Source of the DNA: Oceanospirillales bacterium
GTDB lineage: Bacteria > Pseudomonadota > Gammaproteobacteria > Pseudomonadales > Endozoicomonadaceae
Direction: 5' to 3'
Length of the DNA stretch: 64,000 nucleotides
NCBI GenBank assembly: GCA_004762125.1
Contig: SIHQ01000017.1
Coordinates: 48,894 to 112,893, forward strand
Shown: in pieces, positions 59,507 through 64,000 of the stretch
How positions within the stretch are numbered: the first letter of the stretch is position 1
Layout of the letters: the number at the start of each line of letters is the position of its first letter
Position numbers and translations under genes: made by a program
The notes under the pieces: model-generated
What the model was told of the DNA's origin: nothing
The model's database searches: none
Seen by the model: the letters and a program-made list of their open reading frames with translations, nothing else

Positions 59507-60883
59507 ATGGAAACTTTAAGCTCTATTTTCAGCTCCATAAACAGTATCGTCTGGGGGCCAATGATGTTGGTTCTGATACTGGGCACCGGCCTCTTCTTGA
59601 TGCTCGGCCTGAAACTGATGCCCATCCTGAAACTGGGTACCGGCTTCAAACTCCTCTGGGATGGCAGAAGCAGTAAAGATGGCGAAGAGAAAGAAGGCGA
59701 GATTTCTCCCTTCCAGGCTCTGATGACCGCACTGTCCGCTACTGTTGGTACCGGTAACATTGCCGGTGTTGCTACCGCCGTATTCCTGGGCGGACCTGGC
59801 GCACTGTTCTGGATGTGGTGTACCGCACTGGTCGGTATGGCCACCAAGTTCGCTGAAGCTGTTCTGGCTGTGAAATATCGTGAAGTAGACGAAGAAGGCA
59901 ACCACGTTGGTGGCCCTATGTACTACATCAAAAACGGTCTGGGTAAAAAATGGGCATGGTTGGGTACGACATTTGCCGTATTCGCATCCGTCGCCGCTTT
60001 CGGTATCGGTAACACAGTACAGTCCAACTCTGTTGCTGACGTATTGAACGTCAACTTCGGCATCCCTACATGGGTATCCGGTGTCGTATTAATGGTATTG
60101 GTTGGCGCAGTTCTCCTTGGCGGTGTTAAGCGTATCGGTGCTGTTGCAGGCGCTCTGGTTCCGGTTATGGCTGTTGCCTATCTGGTTTCCGGTCTGGTTG
60201 TACTGGCTATCAACGTTGATGCAATCCCGCACGCTCTGGACCTCATCTTCACATACGCATTTACTGACACTGCTGCTGAAGGTGGTTTTGCTGGTGCGGC
60301 TGTCTGGATGGCGATTCGCTTCGGTGTGGCTCGTGGTGTCTTCTCTAACGAAGCCGGTCTGGGTTCTGCTCCAATCGCTCACGCGGCTGCACAAACTAAA
60401 GATCCTGTTCGTCAGGGCCTGATCGCAATGTTGGGTACCTTTATTGATACTATCATCATTTGCTCCATCACCGGTCTAGCTATCATCACTTCCGGTCTCT
60501 GGACTTCCGGTGAGTCCGGTGCAGCTCTGACTTCCGCAGCTTTCGCTCAGGCTCTGCCTGGCGTAGGTAACTACATCATTGCTATCTCCCTGAGCATCTT
60601 CGCTTTCACCACCATACTTGGTTGGGCTCTGTACGGTGAGCGTAGCGTTGAATTCCTGCTGGGCGTTAAAGCTATCAAGCCTTACCGCGTCTTGTGGATC
60701 TTTGCAGTTCCTCTCGGTGCCGTAGTGAGTCTCGATTTCATCTGGCTGGTTGCAGATACCCTGAATGCTATGATGGCAATTCCTAACCTGATTGCTCTGG
60801 CTCTACTGAGCCCGGTTGTATTCAAATTGTCTAAAGAGTACTTCTCTGACAGCAAGGACGGAAAAACCGTCTCTGCTCAGTAA
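59507..60883 (+). CDS. alanine/glycine:cation symporter (AGCS family)
   Basis: 458 residues, with about ten or eleven membrane spans. The AGCS signature GTGNIAGVATAVFLGGPGALFWMW is present, as is RGVFSNEAGLGSAPIAHAAA. It imports alanine or glycine with sodium. AAGGAT upstream of the ATG. Its place beside glyA and the gcv operon fits a glycine supply role. Confidence 0.92.
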   Translation: METLSSIFSSINSIVWGPMMLVLILGTGLFLMLGLKLMPILKLGTGFKLLWDGRSSKDGEEKEGEISPFQALMTALSATVGTGNIAGVATAVFLGGPGALFWMWCTALVGMATKFAEAVLAVKYREVDEEGNHVGGPMYYIKNGLGKKWAWLGTTFAVFASVAAFGIGNTVQSNSVADVLNVNFGIPTWVSGVVLMVLVGAVLLGGVKRIGAVAGALVPVMAVAYLVSGLVVLAINVDAIPHALDLIFTYAFTDTAAEGGFAGAAVWMAIRFGVARGVFSNEAGLGSAPIAHAAAQTKDPVRQGLIAMLGTFIDTIIICSITGLAIITSGLWTSGESGAALTSAAFAQALPGVGNYIIAISLSIFAFTTILGWALYGERSVEFLLGVKAIKPYRVLWIFAVPLGAVVSLDFIWLVADTLNAMMAIPNLIALALLSPVVFKLSKEYFSDSKDGKTVSAQ

Positions 60884-60895
60884 GTTATTCTGAAA

Positions 60896-60926
60896 CTGAA
60901 GCCTGATGACCCCAGTCAGGCTTCAG
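60896..60926 (+). terminator. terminator of the symporter gene
   Basis: CTGAAGCCTGA and TCAGGCTTCAG form a perfect 11-bp stem with a 9-base loop, followed by a pyrimidine-rich stretch without a clean T-run. Confidence 0.65.
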
Positions 60927-61269
60927 TACTCCTCTCTTCCTGCCACTGCATTCCGCGTAATCATTTCCAAAAAGATATCAATCAGTTAGCTAAAAAACAG
61001 CTCAATCCCTTCTGTTCCCCATCGATTCCTTTTTTATTTAGAACATAAAAGAGCCAACCCGTAGGAAGCAAGGCATCTAACAAATCTTCACAGCCTAGAG
61101 CCACGTGCTACAATGCTGATTCACTAAAACAATGTACTCTTACCTGATACCACAGCATGAAGCGACCTTTTGAAGTCAAAGGTTACACAAACAACCATGA
61201 CTCTCTGGACGCCTGATGCTTTTTAAGGTGACAGAAAAGCAGCTACAGCGTCCCGGAGAAAGAGAGAAA
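60927..61269. other. upstream region of the RRM gene
   Basis: About 340 bases without a supported gene, probably the promoter and leader of the RRM gene. I see no repeat or RNA gene. Confidence 0.4.
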
Positions 61270-61584
61270 ATGTCGAACAAACTGTTCGTTGGCAACTTGG
61301 CTTTCGCAGCTACTGAACAAGATCTGGAAGAAGCATTTTGCGCTTATGGCGAGATTGAAGAAGCCAAAATCATCCAGGATCGTGAAACCGGTCGCTCTCG
61401 CGGCTTTGCCTTCGTAACCTTTACGTCTACTGATGCAGCTGAAGCAGCTTTGGCTCTGGACGGTCGTGATCTTTCCGGACGCGGTATCAGGGTAAGCATT
61501 GCCACTGAACGCCCTCGTAACAACAATGGCGGCGGTCGTCGCAGTTTCAGCGGTAGCCGTGAAGGGGATAGCCATAGCTTCTAA
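61270..61584 (+). CDS. RRM-type RNA-binding protein
   Basis: 104 residues. RNP2 is LFVGNL (5-10) and RNP1 is RGFAFVTF (44-51), followed by a short Gly/Arg/Ser tail (about 25 residues). Small single-RRM proteins like this are common in cyanobacteria and marine proteobacteria; some are cold-induced. The ATG at 61270 gives the family start; the frame opens earlier at 61216. Confidence 0.9.
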   Translation: MSNKLFVGNLAFAATEQDLEEAFCAYGEIEEAKIIQDRETGRSRGFAFVTFTSTDAAEAALALDGRDLSGRGIRVSIATERPRNNNGGGRRSFSGSREGDSHSF

Positions 61585-61601
61585 GTCTGACCAACCTTGA
61601 A

Positions 61602-61637
61602 GCACAAAAAAACCGATCATAACGATCGGTTTTTTTT
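61602..61637. terminator. bidirectional terminator between RRM gene and exported-protein gene
   Basis: AAAAAACCGATC and GATCGGTTTTTT pair around ATAAC, with T-tracts in both directions. Confidence 0.88.
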
Positions 61638-61649
61638 ATTTCCGATAGT

Positions 61650-62234
61650 CTACTGGGCATCACTACCTCTAGCATAACGGGCTACTAGATTGCTCCAGAA
61701 TACAACCATCAAATTCAAGGCTGCGAACACATCATTGCTTCCAAGCTGCTTGAGATTGTGCTTAAGAACAGCATATTCTAAAACGACTTCCTGCTTTACA
61801 TCATCTTCTCTGAGACAGATACAGTCAGCTTCTTTTTCATCAACCTCTTCCTTCCAGTTTTCAACACCTAGACCCCGGAAAAGCTCTGAAGGTTTAGGCC
61901 CACCAGGCCCCACATTTACGCCCTGCAGAGATTCAAAAGCAGCCACATCAATACACGAGCTCGAGATAATATAACCAACACAGCTCGGATCTCGCCCTTC
62001 ACAAAAAATCGTACACAGCTCAACCAAAGAGTTAAGCCCATCTTTAAGGCCAACCAGGCTCGGATTTTCTGTTACCTGGATTGAATCTCTAGGGCTCTTC
62101 ATACAGGCATGTGCGGGAGCATCTGATTCATCACTATTCGATTTAGCCACTCTCGTAATCGCATAGCATTCCAGAGCTTGGACAGAGGGAGCCAGAGTTA
62201 GCCCGATAAGAACAAAAATAATCAGAGATTTCAT
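61650..62234 (-). CDS. Cys-rich exported hypothetical protein
   Basis: 194 residues from the ATG at 62232-62234, which has AGGGAAGGGGA just before it. A signal peptide (MKSLIIFVLIGLTLAPSVQA) is followed by a mature part with nine or so cysteines (LECYAITR, HACMKS, CTIFCEGRDPSCVGY, SSCID, CICLRE). These probably form disulfides in the periplasm or outside. No family recognised. Convergent with the RRM gene. Confidence 0.75.
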   Translation of the reverse strand: MKSLIIFVLIGLTLAPSVQALECYAITRVAKSNSDESDAPAHACMKSPRDSIQVTENPSLVGLKDGLNSLVELCTIFCEGRDPSCVGYIISSSCIDVAAFESLQGVNVGPGGPKPSELFRGLGVENWKEEVDEKEADCICLREDDVKQEVVLEYAVLKHNLKQLGSNDVFAALNLMVVFWSNLVARYARGSDAQ

Positions 62235-62351
62235 TCCCCTTCCCTCCAGCAATACAATCGTCAGCAAGAATGAAGGATAGATGGTCAATCCCCCCTTAGC
62301 TAAAAACCTAGGAGCTTGTAAGATGACTTACCAGATAGGTCTTCGGACTGA

Positions 62352-62525
62352 ATGAGTGAAGTCGGCGTTACTTTGGTTTCAGCGTTGATTTTCGCTTTCA
62401 TCAACAGCCTTTCTAACTATGCCGTTTATGGTTATCCGCTGGAAGAAGACCTTTCAGAGACCAGCCAAACATTGTGGAAAAAGTTTTATGCACCACTGAG
62501 TTACTTAACCACTCTGTTTAACTGA
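62352..62525 (+). CDS. possible 57-residue membrane protein
   Basis: Reads MSEVGVTLVSALIFAFINSL and continues to FYAPLSYLTTLFN. One hydrophobic helix near residues 5-20 and a polar C-terminal part. GGACTG just upstream is a weak ribosome binding site. Could be a small membrane protein or a gene fragment. Confidence 0.35.
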   Translation: MSEVGVTLVSALIFAFINSLSNYAVYGYPLEEDLSETSQTLWKKFYAPLSYLTTLFN

Positions 62526-62536
62526 TCGATTCAACG

Positions 62537-62719
62537 GTGAGTAGTCAAACAGTCAAGCGGTATAAGTGGTTGTCATCAGGGGAAGCGAAAGGCAGCACCT
62601 GCTGGGTTTCTGTTGAGTTTCCACTATCCCGGTCAAAAAGGGCGGAATACGATCTCAGGTCTGAGAAGGTCAAGGTCATAACCTTATTGGCGATTATGCT
62701 TAAAGACAGAAGGTCTTGA
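62537..62719 (+). CDS. doubtful 60-residue ORF
   Basis: GTG start, no good ribosome binding site, no recognised family (SSQTVKRYKWLSSGEAKGST onward). Lies in a disturbed stretch between unrelated genes; it may not be expressed. Confidence 0.2.
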   Translation: MSSQTVKRYKWLSSGEAKGSTCWVSVEFPLSRSKRAEYDLRSEKVKVITLLAIMLKDRRS

Positions 62720-62756
62720 GCAACTGCACCTTCTAAACTTCTCCCTATATCCTTAA

Positions 62757-63023
62757 TCAGTAGGACATTAGTCTCTCGACCAATTTTTTCCTGCGGCTGA
62801 AAATTTTTGAAACCACCTGGATCGAACCTACGGAGGCGTTCAAGAGAGGAGGCCGGTGGTTAGACAAGACGAGATAAAGTATCCCGCTTTTAATACCAAG
62901 CGAAGGGCGGATTGTTTTATTAAGGTCATTAGGGGCACCATAGAGAATAAGTTTAAGTTTGCATATTCTCATCTTCTGTTCCTGAGATTCTACTGCTAGG
63001 ATTTGTTTTTTTAATTGATTCAT
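62757..63023 (-). CDS. small basic hypothetical ORF
   Basis: 88 residues from the ATG at 63021-63023 (MNQLKKQILAVESQEQKMRI). Basic, with a hydrophobic stretch SGILYLVLSNHRPPLL. It is divergent from the NYN gene with almost no gap, and the ribosome binding site is poor. Unrecognised. Confidence 0.3.
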   Translation of the reverse strand: MNQLKKQILAVESQEQKMRICKLKLILYGAPNDLNKTIRPSLGIKSGILYLVLSNHRPPLLNASVGSIQVVSKIFSRRKKLVERLMSY

Positions 63024-63034
63024 GGTTTTCACTG

Positions 63035-63784
63035 ATGTTAGAGATGGATCCTGCTAATAAACAAAGGCACCAACACAATCAGGCCAAAACAGCGATTCTT
63101 TTTGATGCTGAAAATATATCTTTCCGCTTTGCCGATGAAGCAATAGCTTTAGCAAAACGTTATGGCAAACCCATTATCAGAGCCTATGCTGACTTTTCCA
63201 GATCCCATATTAAGGGCTGGGAAGAGCCTGCCCTGCGCCATGGTATAAGAACGATTCATCAGTTCAGTTATGATGGGAAAAATAGTAGCAGTGACTTCCT
63301 GATGATGCACGATGCTTTCAAACTCGCGCACAGCGGTAAAATCAATACCTTTGTCATCGTCACCAATGACAATGACTTCATTACGCCTATTCAGCTTCTG
63401 CGCCAATCAGGGACCTTTGTTCTAGGCATCGGGAATACTGGAAAATGCTCAGAACTGTTAATTCAGTCTTGCAACGAATTTAGCCTGCTGAATGAACCGG
63501 ATAAAATTCAACCCTCTCCTCTAGCCCCAAAGAAACAAAAAAACCTGCAGCCACAAAAAAAGAAGAAACCACAGGCACAACAATTGATCGCTAAAAAAAC
63601 AGTCAACAAACTGATTAATAGCTATCAGGGATTAGCCAAGGAAAAGGGTTGGGTTTCAGTCACATTACTCCGACAAAACACAGAGATTCAGATATCAAAA
63701 AACAAGAAATTCTCCACATTTTTGAAAGAAACCGGACATTTCCAACTTGGTGAAAAAAACAGCAAGGCAAAACTACTCTCCTAA
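63035..63784 (+). CDS. NYN-domain protein (LabA/DUF88 type) with C-terminal OST-HTH-like domain
   Basis: 249 residues. The NYN nuclease-like domain runs about 15-150: ILFDAENISF with the first acidic residues at 24-26, SDFLMMHDAF, and IVTNDNDFITPIQLLR with the last acidic pair. A Lys/Gln-rich linker (about 160-185) leads to a C-terminal segment LINSYQGLAKEKGWVSVTLL, then FSTFLKETGHFQL, that fits the OST-HTH/LOTUS fold, which binds RNA. Likely an RNA-binding or RNA-cleaving protein. Confidence 0.85.
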   Translation: MLEMDPANKQRHQHNQAKTAILFDAENISFRFADEAIALAKRYGKPIIRAYADFSRSHIKGWEEPALRHGIRTIHQFSYDGKNSSSDFLMMHDAFKLAHSGKINTFVIVTNDNDFITPIQLLRQSGTFVLGIGNTGKCSELLIQSCNEFSLLNEPDKIQPSPLAPKKQKNLQPQKKKKPQAQQLIAKKTVNKLINSYQGLAKEKGWVSVTLLRQNTEIQISKNKKFSTFLKETGHFQLGEKNSKAKLLS

Positions 63785-63882
63785 AGCTTAAAGCAACATT
63801 GAAAATGTAACTATTGATTTCCAAACATTATACGTAACATCTGTCGTTTGATATCATAACCTGCTTCATAAATGGGGCAGTA

Positions 63883-64000
63883 ATGAATAATATCGATGGA
63901 CGAAAAATTTCGGATCAAGTCAGGGAACAAATACGATTCGAAGCCATCAAGGACTGGCAAACAGGTATGAACCCTTCCAGCCTTGCTCGTAAATACGGAA
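63883..64000 (+). mobile_element. 5' end of an IS630-type transposase gene, cut by the window edge
   Basis: Starts MNNIDGRKISDQVREQIRFE, then IKDWQTGMNPSSLARKYG: the N-terminal helix-turn-helix of IS630-family transposases. GGGGCAG lies just upstream of the ATG. The rest and the inverted repeats are outside the window. Confidence 0.7.

Noticed and set aside
1..64000. tRNA or rRNA genes
   Set aside because: No cloverleaf with a conserved T-loop and no rRNA segment was noticed by eye; a covariance search would be decisive.

Overview
The window looks like the chromosome of a marine gammaproteobacterium of the Oceanospirillales type, possibly an Endozoicomonas relative. That is an inference from gene families, the moderate G+C content and a scatter of eukaryotic-like proteins; no rRNA gene or other decisive marker is present. 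Much of the gene order (rlmL, rmf, pyrD, gdhB, moxR/bat genes, pepN, DUF2797, yeaC-like, rhomboid, nadK, DUF1853) recalls the matching stretch of Pseudomonas chromosomes as I remember it. The unusual genes sit as inserts between these conserved blocks.

Layout. 0-4.2 kb: the end of an unknown gene, then ribosome and pyrimidine genes (rlmL, rmf, pyrD). 4.4-8.2 kb: a 1250-residue protein of unknown function with two strongly hydrophobic Gly/Ala-rich stretches. 8.2-13 kb: the large NAD-dependent glutamate dehydrogenase. 13.4-20.5 kb: a six-gene MoxR/Bat operon (MoxR, DUF58, DUF4381, BatA, a BatB-BatC fusion, BatD). 20.5-22.3 kb: a PP2C-type phosphatase with a long N-terminal extension, next to a decayed MocR-type regulator. 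22.9-30.1 kb: an envelope operon (DUF1302 barrel, DUF1329, Ycf48-like propeller, RND/MMPL exporter). 30.3-34.3 kb: pepN, DUF2797 and a YeaC-like gene. 34.8-38.4 kb: a long PLP enzyme and a protein with a C-terminal J domain.

38.7-45.6 kb: the most striking feature, ten nearly identical cold-shock protein genes in a head-to-tail array on the minus strand. Each has its own conserved leader of about 150 bases and its own terminator. A short hairpin in every leader keeps its base pairing although the sequence varies. The array contains one spacer replaced by a decayed AraC-family gene, and copies 3/5 and 4/10 resemble each other, which suggests block duplication.

45.8-49.6 kb: rhomboid protease, NAD kinase, DUF1853 and a D-cysteine desulfhydrase/ACC deaminase-like enzyme. 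49.7-61 kb: a glycine/serine block. One minus-strand operon (sdaA, gcvH, gcvP, gcvT) is divergent from an XRE-cupin regulator; glyA and an alanine/glycine:cation symporter follow. A near-palindrome between sdaA and the regulator recurs upstream of glyA with 16 identical bases, so the regulator probably controls both. Each intergenic junction in the sdaA-gcv operon holds a hairpin without a U-tract. 61-64 kb: an RRM protein, a Cys-rich exported protein, small uncertain ORFs, a NYN-domain protein and the start of an IS630-type transposase cut by the window edge.
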